Source: Halopiger aswanensis (lineage in GTDB: Archaea; Halobacteriota; Halobacteria; Halobacteriales; Natrialbaceae). Taken from it: a DNA stretch of 64,000 nucleotides. The stretch covers positions 517,760-581,759 of the forward strand of contig NZ_RAPO01000004.1 of NCBI RefSeq assembly GCF_003610195.1, read 5' to 3'. Below, piece by piece: positions 43,812 through 52,866 of this stretch. The translations under genes were made by a program, and so were the position numbers. Below the pieces are notes generated by a model. That model was not told the origin of the DNA. It saw nothing but the letters and a program-made list of their open reading frames with translations, and ran no database searches. How positions within the stretch are numbered: the first letter of the stretch is position 1; each line of letters opens with the position of its first letter.

Positions 43812-44906
43812 ATGAAGCGACGTAAGTTTCTGTACAGTACAGCTGCAGCAGGCATCGTAGGTCTCGCCGGATGTAGCGGCGACGGAAACGGAAACACCAA
43901 CGTCAGTGACGGCGGTTCTCAAAGCGGCAACGGTGGCGGCAACGGTAACGGCAACGGCGGCGGCAACCTTTCGCTGCGCGTCGGTACGTCCGCCGGTGGC
44001 ACCCAAGACGTCGGTCTTGCTGTTGAGCGCGCAGTGAGCCAAGAGAGTGACAGCCTCGAGTATTCCACAATAGAGAGCCCGGGCTACATCGGAACCATTC
44101 GTCGGATGGCCAACAACCAGTTCAACGCCGGCATCACCGACAATAACTCTCTCATGAAGGCCATCGACGAGCGCGGTGCGTTCTCCGATCAGCCTGTCGA
44201 CCGTATCCCGAACTATGGGTTCTACGCATTCCCATACAGCATCTACATCATCGCCCGCGACGGCACGGGGATCGAGACGTTTGACGACCTCGCGGGTGCT
44301 AACGTCTACCCCGCCGAACCAGGGTACTCGACACGGGCGACCACGCTCGATGTCTGGTCACAGGATCCGACCGCCGACGTCTACGACCAGATGAACATCC
44401 AGAATATGGGGGTCGACTCCGCACCCGGCGCGATGGAAGAAGGAAACATCGACGCGAGCATCGCTTACGGTACTCCCGGTGTTCGGTATACTGGTTTTGT
44501 CCAGGAGATCGCGTCTCGAATCGACGTTCACTACGTCGAGCCGACGGATGCACTCCGCGAGTCCGCTGAGTCGTACTCGGGCGCCGGCACCGGTACCACG
44601 AGCTACGACGACTGGCAGATAGCCGACGCGGACATTGGAACCGATGAGGTATTCCACTGGAACCTCGAGGTGAACTACACGTTCAACCCGGAGGCCAATG
44701 CTGACGCCGTCTATGAACTTTGCCGCGTCGTCGATGAGCACAATGATGTCGTCAACGAGGGCGAAGCCCAGTTCAACGACTTCGAGTCTACCGGGGACAT
44801 GCTCGGCTCCGCCCGCGAAAACATCCCGGTCCACCCGGGTGCTGTCCAGTACTACAAGGATAACGACGCGTGGGACGACAGCCTCCAAGAAGGCGAGAGC
44901 GCCTGA
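43812..44906 (+). CDS. TAXI-family TRAP transporter solute receptor (lipoprotein)
   Basis: A 364-residue receptor with a Tat-type lipoprotein signal: MKRRKFLYSTAAAGIVGLAG, then the lipobox Cys. A Gly/Asn-rich linker (residues about 22-60) would hold it off the membrane. The mature domain begins LSLRVGTSAGGTQDVGLAV, and IRRMANNQFNAGITDNN and GIETFDDLAGANVY are typical of TAXI receptors. It captures a solute, generally a carboxylate or amino acid, for the adjacent fused permease. In-frame TTG/GTG/ATG codons exist from 43773; the ATG at 43812 gives the best signal peptide. Confidence 0.88.
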   Translation: MKRRKFLYSTAAAGIVGLAGCSGDGNGNTNVSDGGSQSGNGGGNGNGNGGGNLSLRVGTSAGGTQDVGLAVERAVSQESDSLEYSTIESPGYIGTIRRMANNQFNAGITDNNSLMKAIDERGAFSDQPVDRIPNYGFYAFPYSIYIIARDGTGIETFDDLAGANVYPAEPGYSTRATTLDVWSQDPTADVYDQMNIQNMGVDSAPGAMEEGNIDASIAYGTPGVRYTGFVQEIASRIDVHYVEPTDALRESAESYSGAGTGTTSYDDWQIADADIGTDEVFHWNLEVNYTFNPEANADAVYELCRVVDEHNDVVNEGEAQFNDFESTGDMLGSARENIPVHPGAVQYYKDNDAWDDSLQEGESA

Positions 44907-44969
44907 GGCAATGGCGATCCAACCTTCGTCCCTCCTTCAGGAGGTATCGACCACTAATCTAATCCATCA

Positions 44970-46961
44970 ATGAATACACAATCGGATTCGGTTGAACGGC
45001 TTTCCGGGTTTCTTCGAGGTATCGATATCACGGTCACTGTAGTGGCGGTGCTGTTCTGGCTGGGCGTGCTGTACTGGGCGCAGACGCAAGTGATCGGCGA
45101 CGTACGGTACGCGACCGCATTCGTCGGCGGCATCATGACCGTGTATGCACTTAACGAGACGCGGCTCGCCATTGAGGATGGCGACTGGGCCTCTGGCATC
45201 GTGTTGATTCCGGCGTCACTGGTGTTGATGACCGCGTCGGCGTTCTTCGCGCTAAACTTCGAGGACGTCTACCTGCTCCGGCAGGGGTACGCGCTCGAAC
45301 ACGAATACATGCTCGCGCGCCTCGTCATCCTCTCGCTAATGTACCTCACGTGGCGAGAGTTCGGGAACGTCTTCCTGCTACTCGTTGGTGGCGTGTTCCT
45401 CTATGCGCTATACGGCAATCACGTGCCGGGAGTCCTCGGGCACGCCGGCATGGGTCAGCAGACGCTCCTGCAAGTGACGGTCACAGACCTCTACGGATTC
45501 TACGGGAACCTGACTCAGATCACCGCAACCTGGATCGCGCCGTTCCTGCTGTACGCCGGACTCCTGTTCGCGTACGGCGCATTCGACCTCATCCTTCGGA
45601 TCGCGATCGTCGCTGCGAGGTATATCGAGTCCGGCGTCGCACAGACCGCCGTACTCGCGTCCGCGGTCATCGGTTCCATCAACGGCTCGTACACCGCTAA
45701 CGCAGCGATGACGGGATCGTTTACCATCCCGACGATGAAGGAGTCCGGGATGGAGGGCCACCGCGCAGCCGGTATTGAAGCGGTCGCATCCACAGCGGGG
45801 CAGGTCCTTCCGCCTGTGATGGGGGCGTCTGCATTCGTCATGGCGTCGTACCTCGGCGTTCCATACCTCGACATCGTCGTCGCAGGACTCATCCCGGCCG
45901 CGATTTTGGTTGTGTCCATTACCATCGCGGTCCACTACACGGCTATTTCGGACGCCAGCAAACAGGAGATGGAGTTCTCGGAGTTCTTCGACGAGACGCT
46001 CTCGAATAAACAGAAAGTGTTCGAGGCAATCCGGTTTGGTGTCCCGTTTGCGCTGCTCATTTACCTGCTCGGTATTGCCCAGTACACGGTGATGACATCG
46101 GCGCTGTACACCGTCGTTGCGATGACCATCATGGGCATCCTCGTGCCGGCCGTTCAGCGAACCGTGGACAGCGCGGACGTTGGGGCAGCCGGCGAGCTCT
46201 GGACGCAACTGAAGAATACCATCCATGGGTTTCGCCGTGGCGCCATCATTCTGGCACCGATCGCTATCATCTTGGTGGTTATCAGCGGCGTCGTGAACGT
46301 CTTCAGCACGACCGGCGTCCCCGCTAAAATCGCGCTCCTGCTCATCAACGTCTCTGGTGGCGTCCTGCTGTTTGCAGTACTGCTCGGGATGGGCGTCGCT
46401 ATTCTGATGGGCGTCGGGATGCCAACAGTCGCCGCCTACGTCATCGTCGCAATTCTCATCGTGCCGACGTTCGTTGCGGACTTCAACATCCCGGAGATTA
46501 CAGCCCACTACACGATGTTCTACGCAGCTATCCTTGCGGGTATCACACCCCCGGTCGCGACTGCGGCAGTCATCGCCGCAGGCATCGCAGAGGCGAACTT
46601 CTGGCGGACCTGCGGTGCCGCAATCAAAATCGCCGCACCACTGTTCGTCCTGCCCATCGCGTTCGTCTATAATCCCGAGATGATCACGATGTCCGTTGGC
46701 CTCAACACGGTTATCGTTGGGACGCTCGTGCTGCTCGGCGCGATTACGATAATCTATGGCCTCAACTATCCATTCCGGCTGGAAGTTGGTCGAAAGATCG
46801 CCTTACGAGCGCTGTTGACGGTGCTCGGCGTACTCGTAATGGTGTACCCGAGCAACATCGTGAAGTTCGCTGGTATCGTGTTGTTCGTCAGTATCTTCGT
46901 CGCAGAGAAAGTGCTAATGCGCGGTCTCGAACTGCCGTTCGGCAGAGGTACAAGCCAATGA
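44970..46961 (+). CDS. TRAP transporter fused permease (TAXI type)
   Basis: A 663-residue membrane protein joining the small (4-helix) and large (12-helix) TRAP permease components, as usual for TAXI systems. Clear large-subunit motifs are NGSYTANAAMTGSFTIPTM, VASTAGQVLPPVMGASAFV and AAILAGITPPVATAAVIAAG. The last two are the repeated substrate/ion-binding hairpins. It imports the solute delivered by the receptor, driven by a Na+ or H+ gradient. It overlaps the downstream small membrane gene by 4 bp. Confidence 0.9.
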   Translation: MNTQSDSVERLSGFLRGIDITVTVVAVLFWLGVLYWAQTQVIGDVRYATAFVGGIMTVYALNETRLAIEDGDWASGIVLIPASLVLMTASAFFALNFEDVYLLRQGYALEHEYMLARLVILSLMYLTWREFGNVFLLLVGGVFLYALYGNHVPGVLGHAGMGQQTLLQVTVTDLYGFYGNLTQITATWIAPFLLYAGLLFAYGAFDLILRIAIVAARYIESGVAQTAVLASAVIGSINGSYTANAAMTGSFTIPTMKESGMEGHRAAGIEAVASTAGQVLPPVMGASAFVMASYLGVPYLDIVVAGLIPAAILVVSITIAVHYTAISDASKQEMEFSEFFDETLSNKQKVFEAIRFGVPFALLIYLLGIAQYTVMTSALYTVVAMTIMGILVPAVQRTVDSADVGAAGELWTQLKNTIHGFRRGAIILAPIAIILVVISGVVNVFSTTGVPAKIALLLINVSGGVLLFAVLLGMGVAILMGVGMPTVAAYVIVAILIVPTFVADFNIPEITAHYTMFYAAILAGITPPVATAAVIAAGIAEANFWRTCGAAIKIAAPLFVLPIAFVYNPEMITMSVGLNTVIVGTLVLLGAITIIYGLNYPFRLEVGRKIALRALLTVLGVLVMVYPSNIVKFAGIVLFVSIFVAEKVLMRGLELPFGRGTSQ

Positions 46962-47185
46962 GTTCGACAGACGACTCCCCGGAAGCGGTCGCGGAAGAGT
47001 CTATCGATCAAGCCGGCGGACTCGGTGAAGTCATTCCCGAGCCGCTACTGCCGGTCTGGCGTCGCATCGAACTCGTCCAGTCATTCCGGCAGACCCACGG
47101 CGAGACGTACACCGGCGCCCTCGAGGTACTGGTCGGTCTTGCGCTCGCCGCCGGCTACATCTGGTGGCTTATCCTCTATCTGTAG
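46958..47185 (+). CDS. Small one-helix protein associated with the TRAP transporter
   Basis: A 75-residue protein overlapping the permease stop (ATGA). The first 50 residues are acidic and cytoplasmic-looking (SSTDDSPEAVAEESIDQA; EPLLPVWRRIELVQSFRQT). The end is a single transmembrane helix, ALEVLVGLALAAGYIWWLIL. The gene seems dedicated to the transporter, possibly an assembly or regulatory subunit. I do not know a named family. Confidence 0.72.
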   Translation: MSSTDDSPEAVAEESIDQAGGLGEVIPEPLLPVWRRIELVQSFRQTHGETYTGALEVLVGLALAAGYIWWLILYL

Positions 47186-47200
47186 TCAGTTCTCGGCTCA

Positions 47201-47217
47201 GCGGGCACTTCGCCCGC
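47201..47217. terminator. Hairpin between convergent transcripts
   Basis: GCGGGC-ACTTC-GCCCGC forms a six-pair GC stem with a five-base loop in the 40-bp gap between the convergent TRAP and CoA-transferase genes. No T tract follows. It may help end or stabilise both mRNAs. Confidence 0.35.
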
Positions 47218-47225
47218 GATCGACA

Positions 47226-48695
47226 TCACTCGTGCCACTCCATGGCACGATGGATATCGTGTGGGATATGGTTGTTCTGCTCGCGGACATCCTCTAGGTA
47301 CGAGCGTAGTTTGGGCGCGAACTTTGGGTGCGCGCAGGACTCGATAATGCGCTCGGCGCGCTCTACCGGCGAGCAGCCGCGGACGTCCGCGACACCTTGT
47401 TCGGTGACGAAGACGTCGACATCGTGCTCAGTATGATCGACGTGGAACGCCATCGGGACGACGCGAGAAACCTCGCCGTCCTTTAGTGTCGACGGGAGCG
47501 CACACACGGTCACCAGTGAATTCCGGTTGAAGTCCGCGGAGCCGCCGACGCCATTTATCATGCGTTTGCCGCCGACATGCGTCGAGTTGACGTTTCCGTA
47601 GATGTCGACCTCGATGGCGCTGTTGACGCCGATGACGCCGAACTGGTTGATGACGCCAGGGTGATTCGAGACGTCTGCCGGCCGAAGCACGACGTCCTCG
47701 GCGTACCGCTCGACGTTCTCGAAGAGCCGCTGCTGGCCGTCGTCGGTGAGCGCCATCGAAGTAGCGCTCGCGCACTCCAATCGGTCATCGTCGAGCATAT
47801 CGAGGAGACCGTCCTGAATAAGTTCGCCGAAGTAGGCGACATCGCGGTCACCGAAGTCAAGTTCCTTGAGCTTACCCATGAGTGCATTTCCGAGTGACCC
47901 GACACCGAACTGAAGGTGGACGGCGTCCTCAAAGACGGACGAACGCTCCATCTCCGTATCGAGGAACGCTCCGAGATTCCCAGCGATGGCGAGATCATCA
48001 TCGGTCGGATCACGAAACGTATACGTTGAGTCCGGGGTGCTAGTCTCAACGACGCCTGCGAGTTTCTCTGCGTCGAAGCTGACATGTGCGGTACCAATGC
48101 GTTCACTAGGATCGGTGAGCGGCACGGGGTCGCGGTTCGGCGGTGCATCAGGTCGATAAACGTCATGGAGCAACTGCAGTTCGAGTGGCTGTCGGTGGTT
48201 TAGTTCCACAAATAACTGATCCGCGGCCTCAACGAATGCAGGCACTTGGCCGAGCGATGTCGATGGGATGAACCAGTCCTCGCCGACTGCAACCGCTTCA
48301 ACGATGGCAATGGCGGAGTCGACGAGTCCGCCATACTGTACCTCGTCGCCAATAGCCGAGGCGTTTCGGTCACTGAACGCGATATCGCGGCGGTTCGTCG
48401 CTGCCCTGGCAACCCGCGAGGACTGGTAGGAAAACCGTCGCTCGATGGCACCCGACTCCACGAGATCGACATCGATCTCATCGCCGACATTCCCGCTGTG
48501 TACCACTGTTAACGAGAGGTCTCGGTCATCCTCTACGAGTGCAAGCGGGATCTCCTTCGGGTAGCCGACGCTCCCGAAACCACTTATGAGTACCGTCGCG
48601 TCCGTGTTGATGGATGTCGCCGCTTCCGTCGCGTCGACGACCGGCACATCGCCATGTAGCCGCTGTTCGACGGGTTTCTGTGGCGAACAGGTCAT
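47226..48695 (-). CDS. Acetyl-CoA hydrolase/CoA-transferase family protein
   Basis: A 489-residue class I CoA transferase of the acetyl-CoA hydrolase / succinyl-CoA:acetate transferase group. ISGFGSVGYPKEIP near residue 35 matches the N-terminal CoA-binding turn. GVNSAIEVDIYGNVNSTHV contains the active-site Glu, and GGSADFNRNS and VFVTEQGVADVRG complete the second half. It moves CoA between carboxylic acids or hydrolyses acyl-CoA. Placed between the TRAP genes and the 2-hydroxyglutarate oxidase-like gene, it may activate the acid taken up by the transporter (inference). Confidence 0.86.
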   Translation of the reverse strand: MTCSPQKPVEQRLHGDVPVVDATEAATSINTDATVLISGFGSVGYPKEIPLALVEDDRDLSLTVVHSGNVGDEIDVDLVESGAIERRFSYQSSRVARAATNRRDIAFSDRNASAIGDEVQYGGLVDSAIAIVEAVAVGEDWFIPSTSLGQVPAFVEAADQLFVELNHRQPLELQLLHDVYRPDAPPNRDPVPLTDPSERIGTAHVSFDAEKLAGVVETSTPDSTYTFRDPTDDDLAIAGNLGAFLDTEMERSSVFEDAVHLQFGVGSLGNALMGKLKELDFGDRDVAYFGELIQDGLLDMLDDDRLECASATSMALTDDGQQRLFENVERYAEDVVLRPADVSNHPGVINQFGVIGVNSAIEVDIYGNVNSTHVGGKRMINGVGGSADFNRNSLVTVCALPSTLKDGEVSRVVPMAFHVDHTEHDVDVFVTEQGVADVRGCSPVERAERIIESCAHPKFAPKLRSYLEDVREQNNHIPHDIHRAMEWHE

Positions 48696-49300
48696 CGTTC
48701 CTCCTCGGCGTTCCGGCGGGGCATGCGCTTCTTCAAGGCAATACAGCCGTCTGTAGCGGCCGTACGGCCGCCTGTCGTGTGACCTGACATAGTCTATGAG
48801 TGGCAGCGTTCGAAGTCAGACGGTCTCGTCTGACTCCGTGTCTTCGTTGGTCGCTTGTCATCTCGAGGTAACAGCACTGCGTTATTAAAGTTCGGGTCAT
48901 AGGTAGTTGGATGGCCGGCACGTCTGTTCCCCACCGACTACTTCCGCACGTATCCACAAGATGGAGCAGAAACGTATGCAGAAGCTCGGCGGCCTCAGCG
49001 ATGCCGCGACGGATGTTCTCTCCGAGGACAAATGTGTCGATGGCCTTCAGTACCGTCTTGCAGTCGCTAAATAGCTCGGTACCTCTGCTGATAAAGTAGC
49101 TAATCTAATGAGTAACCTCGTACTCGTGGGGCGGAAATCCAGTGTCTTCCACAACGGTGTAGTGACACGCGGCGCTCGATGTGATCGTAGACCGATCCCA
49201 TGAGGAACGGGTCGTTCCACAAGCTGACAGTAAAGAGCTTGAATAGCCGGTCTCCTAGCTCGCGGGCTTGAGTAGAACAACTCTGAGAATCAGTTCGCGT
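48696..49300. other. Gene-free region with a decayed minus-strand reading frame
   Basis: A 605-bp stretch upstream of the CoA-transferase gene. On the minus strand from about 49270 to 48900, protein-like pieces appear in shifting frames: LGDRLFKLFTVSLWNDPFL, HYTVVEDTGFPPHEYEVTH then a stop, and DCKTVLKAIDTFVLGENIR with GIAEAAELLHTFLLHLV. They look like one gene broken by at least one frameshift and two stops. I do not recognise the family. No IS ends were seen. Confidence 0.45.
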
Positions 49301-50503
49301 TCAGACTTTCTCGACGAGCGTCTCCGCGATATGTTCGCCGAACGGTAGCGACGACGTCAGTCCCGGAGAGACCGCGTTGAGAATGTGGACGGCGTCCTCG
49401 CGCTCGACGAAGAGCGGGTCTTTAACAAGTTCGCCGTCGTCGCTGACGAGTTGCGCCCGGATGCCCGCGTAGCTCTGTTGGAGGTCCTCGGCGCGTACAT
49501 CCGGGACGAGTCGCTGGGATGCCTTCGTGAACTTTTCCTTCCGGTAGGACTTGTTGAGTTCGTCCCACGCCACCTTGATCATCAGCTTCGAGGACAGCAG
49601 CTTTCGGAATCCTTCGTAGGTGAGCGTCTCATACAGGTCTCGAGGATCGAATTCGGTGTTGTCGTAGGCCTCACGACCGAACGCGAGTACGGCGTTTGGC
49701 CCGACGATGACCTTCCCGTCAGTGCGGCGCGTGTAGTGGACTCCGAGGAACGGGAGTTCGGGGTTCGGCGTCGGATAGATCATCGTCTGGCAGAGATCCG
49801 CACGCTCTGGGCGGACCTCGTAGTACTCGCCGCGGAACGGCACCACCTGGTAGCGCTCCCCGACGCCGACCTGGTGGGCGATCTCGTCGGCGTGCAGACC
49901 CGCCGCGTTCACGAGGTAGGACACCTCAAAGTGACCGTTGCTCGTAGCGAGGTGGTACCCGTCGACCGTTTGCTCGACGCGCGTGACCTCGTAGTCCGTA
50001 TAGAGGTCGACGCCCGCCTCCCGAACCTCCTTGGCCAGCTCGTAGACATACTGCTGGGAGTCTACGGACGCGGCCTCTGGCGCGTACAGTGCAGCCTGTC
50101 CGTTCGCGTGCGGCTCGTGCTCGTGAATCTCGGCTTGCGAGTCGAGGAGTTTGTATTCGACACCGTTGGCTTCGGCTTGCTCGGCGAGCTTGTCGAGGCG
50201 GGCTTCCTCGCTGTTGTCCTGCGCCACCACGAGTACTCCGAGTTCCTCACACGGGATGTCGTGCTTGGCACAGTACTTCTTCATCCGGCTCGTGCCCTCG
50301 GTGGCGAACCGCGCCTTCTTCGAGTCTGGCGGATAGTTGAAGCCGGGGTGGAGGACCCCTGAGTTCCTGCCGCTCTGATGAGCCGCGAGATGGTGTTCTT
50401 TCTCTAGGACAGCGACGTCGAGGTCAGTCCGCTCGGCGAGGTGCTTTGCGACTGATAGCCCGACGCAGCCGCCGCCAACAATGGCGACGTCGTGGTACAT
50501 CAT
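49301..50503 (-). CDS. lhgO: L-2-hydroxyglutarate oxidase-like FAD oxidoreductase
   Basis: A 400-residue DAO-family flavoprotein. The N-terminal FAD motif VAIVGGGCVGLSVAKHL is followed by VAVLEKEHHLAAHQSGRNSG, and GVLHPGFNYPPDSKKARF is the characteristic LhgO block. YLVNAAGLHADEIA and the C-terminal IRAQLVSDDGELVKDPLF with AVSPGLTSSLPFGE complete the fold. It oxidises L-2-hydroxyglutarate (or a related 2-hydroxy acid) to 2-oxoglutarate. Two adjacent ATGs (50503 and 50500) are both possible. Nearby ETF genes could receive the electrons, though the plus-strand ETF operon is divergent from it. Confidence 0.84.
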   Translation of the reverse strand: MMYHDVAIVGGGCVGLSVAKHLAERTDLDVAVLEKEHHLAAHQSGRNSGVLHPGFNYPPDSKKARFATEGTSRMKKYCAKHDIPCEELGVLVVAQDNSEEARLDKLAEQAEANGVEYKLLDSQAEIHEHEPHANGQAALYAPEAASVDSQQYVYELAKEVREAGVDLYTDYEVTRVEQTVDGYHLATSNGHFEVSYLVNAAGLHADEIAHQVGVGERYQVVPFRGEYYEVRPERADLCQTMIYPTPNPELPFLGVHYTRRTDGKVIVGPNAVLAFGREAYDNTEFDPRDLYETLTYEGFRKLLSSKLMIKVAWDELNKSYRKEKFTKASQRLVPDVRAEDLQQSYAGIRAQLVSDDGELVKDPLFVEREDAVHILNAVSPGLTSSLPFGEHIAETLVEKV

Positions 50504-50794
50504 CGCTGGTGACAGGGTTCCTGTGCCGACGGCTTATAAGTGGTGGTCGCCACAGTCTAGGGATCGCCATCCGAGTGTAGGTGCATGGCAATCGCCGCCG
50601 TTGAGGGGCTGACCGGGACAGCAACCCCTCCTACAAACTCGGGGGTTGGTGAAGACTGAAGACGGACGACCATAACCCTAGATCGTTCGTTTCACTCTTA
50701 TTTTGCCACACAGCTCCCAACATCGGTGTCACTTCGCTCTGTGATCTCCACCGGTGCGTTTTTACGGGAGAAAATAGCTACAAATCTCATAGCG

Positions 50795-51586
50795 ATGAAA
50801 GTCCTCGTAACGGTCAAAGAAGTCACAACTGTAGAAGACGAGTTTGAAATTGAGGGGACCCAAATCGACGATCAATACCTCAACGCCGACCTGAACGAGT
50901 GGGACGATTACGCCATCGAGGAGGCCGTCCAACTCCGGGAAGAAAGCATCGCCGACGAGGTTGTGACAGTCACCATCGGTCCAGAAGACTGCGAGCAGAC
51001 GATCCGCCAGGCGCTTGCGAAAGGTGCCGACCGTGCCGTTCGTGTCTGGGACACCGCTCTCGAGGAGAGTGATGTACTCGACGTTGGCGCCAAGACCGAG
51101 ATCCTCGGCGCTGTCGTCGAGCAAGAGGAACCTGACCTCGTACTGACCGGTGTTCAGGCCAGCGACGACAGCTTCAGCGCCACCGGCGTCTCCCTAGCCG
51201 AGGAGATGGGCTTCCAGTGGGGCGCCGTTGTCAACCATCTCGAACACGAACTTGACGACGGTGTTGCGTCCGTGCGACGTGAACTCGAAGGCGGTATCGA
51301 GGAGGTCACCGACATCGATCTTCCCGCCGTTCTGACCGTTCAAACGGGGATCAACGAGCCCCCTTACGCTAGTCTGCGGGGCATCCGTCAAGCCCAGCGC
51401 AAGGAGTTGGAGGTCTACAGTCTCAGCGACCTCGGCGTCGATAAACACACCGTGGACGCCGACCTCGAGCTAACGGAGATGTACGTGCCCGAAAGCGAGA
51501 GCGACGTGGCAATCTGGGAGGGGAGCCCGGAGGAGACGGCCGGACAATTGGCTGCTCTGCTTCGCAACGAGGGGGTAGCACAATGA
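50795..51586 (+). CDS. etfB: Electron transfer flavoprotein beta subunit
   Basis: A 263-residue ETF beta subunit starting MKVLVTVKEVTTVEDEFEI. Conserved segments are DLNEWDDYAIEEAVQL, VTIGPEDCEQTIRQALAKG and LTGVQASDDSFSATGVSLAE. The family signature VRRELEGGIEEVTDIDLPA is followed by VLTVQTGINEPPYASLRGI. It carries electrons from acyl-CoA dehydrogenases as a dimer with the alpha subunit. An upstream in-frame start at 50726 adds 23 non-conserved residues and is rejected. It overlaps the alpha gene by 4 bp, but that alpha gene is frameshifted here. Confidence 0.9.
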   Translation: MKVLVTVKEVTTVEDEFEIEGTQIDDQYLNADLNEWDDYAIEEAVQLREESIADEVVTVTIGPEDCEQTIRQALAKGADRAVRVWDTALEESDVLDVGAKTEILGAVVEQEEPDLVLTGVQASDDSFSATGVSLAEEMGFQWGAVVNHLEHELDDGVASVRRELEGGIEEVTDIDLPAVLTVQTGINEPPYASLRGIRQAQRKELEVYSLSDLGVDKHTVDADLELTEMYVPESESDVAIWEGSPEETAGQLAALLRNEGVAQ

Positions 51587-52540
51587 CCGATATTCTGGCC
51601 GTCGCCGACCACCGTCGCGGCGAATTGCGCGATGTCAGCTACGAACTCGTTACCGCAGCCCGCCAGCTCGCCGACAACACTGGTGGCAGCCTCAACGTAG
51701 CTGCCATTAGTGGTTCCGTCGACGAGTTCGCCGAGAAACTCAATATTAAGGGCGTTGACAAAATTCACACCGTCGACTACGGTGAAGAGTTCAATCACGA
51801 CGTTTACGTGCAGGCGCTCACCCAGCTCTACGAAGCGATTGCTCCCCAATACGTCCTGACTCCCAATAGCGTCAACGGTCTCGACTACGCGCCCGCAGTC
51901 GCTAATAAACTCGACCTGCCGATCGTCACTGATACCGTCACTCTCGAGACGGACGGTGATACCCTTCTTGCGACCCGCGAGATGTATGGTGGGAAGGTCG
52001 AGACCACTACTGAGATCAAGGGTGACGCGGTCGTTACCGTCCGCGGTGCCGAGTGGTCTCCTGCGAAAGGGACTGGCGATGCCGACGTTCAGGCCTTCGA
52101 TGTCGAAATCGATGACGACGCTATTCGCTCAACGGTCACGGGCTTTGAAGACGTTGGCGAGGGTGACGTCGATATCACAGAAGCCGACGTACTCGTCTCC
52201 GTCGGTCGTGGAATCGAAGAAGAGGAGAATCTCGCTCGATCTCATTTTCGACCTTGCGGATGCGCTGGATGCAACGGTTTCCTCGTCACGTCCGATCGTC
52301 GATAACGGGTGGCTATCCCAGAGCCGACAAGTCGGCCAGTCGGGCAAAGTCGTCACTCCCGACATCTATATCGCTATTGGAATTTCAGGGGCAGTTCAGC
52401 ACGTTGCTGGCATGAAGGGTTCGGACACGATCGTCGCAATCAATACTGATCCGAACGCTCCGATTATGGATATCGCGGACTACGCGATTGTTGACGATCT
52501 CTTCGATGTCGTTCCACAACTCATCAAAGAGTTCCAGTAA
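51583..52540 (+). pseudogene. etfA: ETF alpha subunit, frameshifted by a 4-bp duplication
   Basis: The N-terminal domain is intact (MTDILAVADHRRGELRDVS to DVLVSVGRGIEEEENL). The sequence AAT-CTCG-CTCG-ATCTC at 52228-52243 then contains a tandem CTCG (52231-52234 and 52235-52238). This pushes translation into a wrong frame that stops at 52305. Removing one CTCG restores ENLDLIFDLADALDA and the full FAD-binding C terminus: SSRPIVDNGWLSQSRQVGQ, IYIAIGISGAVQHVAGM, and VAINTDPNAPIMDIADYAI to EFQ. As written, the protein cannot bind FAD. Either the gene is very recently inactivated or the base call is wrong. Confidence 0.9.
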
Positions 52541-52866
52541 AATAACGAGATATTTACTATGTTAGCGCAGTCAGGCGTGGTGAGAGAGACATACTGGGAT
52601 ATCACCAGCGTCGAATAAGCGCTGTTCGATCTTTTTGCACGGATAGCGGTTGCTGTCTTTGCTTACAGTGTGTATTGAGGGTTCGTACAGCACGCTGAGT
52701 ATACTCCGACTACGTGCTCGAGGTTCCCACGCCAATGAGATCAGGTCAGCTATCGTCACGAACGTGTTGTGCAGCTGCTTGTCTATTGGGTCACCAATCT
52801 GTTTAGAAAGTCGATCGACCAGCCGCGAAATTTAGCCGACTTCAGAGTATTATAGCGAAGTGATGA
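52541..52866. other. Gene-free region with a minus-strand coding fragment
   Basis: A 326-bp gap between convergent genes. On the minus strand a frame ending near 52571 reads RLSKQIGDPIDKQLHNTFV, then TIADLISLAWEPRARSRSIL and a C-terminal SNRYPCKKIEQRLFD. It has no convincing start and runs through from about 52830. It looks like the 3' end of an old gene, unidentified. Confidence 0.35.

Noticed and set aside
43900..43970. Gly/Asn repeat-like DNA (GGCAACGGT units) as a regulatory repeat
   Set aside because: It encodes the flexible Gly/Asn linker behind the lipobox of the TRAP receptor, a normal feature of haloarchaeal lipoproteins.
45408..46508. A 366-codon minus-strand frame opposite the TRAP permease
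   Set aside because: His/Asp/Arg-rich complement of a hydrophobic membrane protein gene; no start context or motif.
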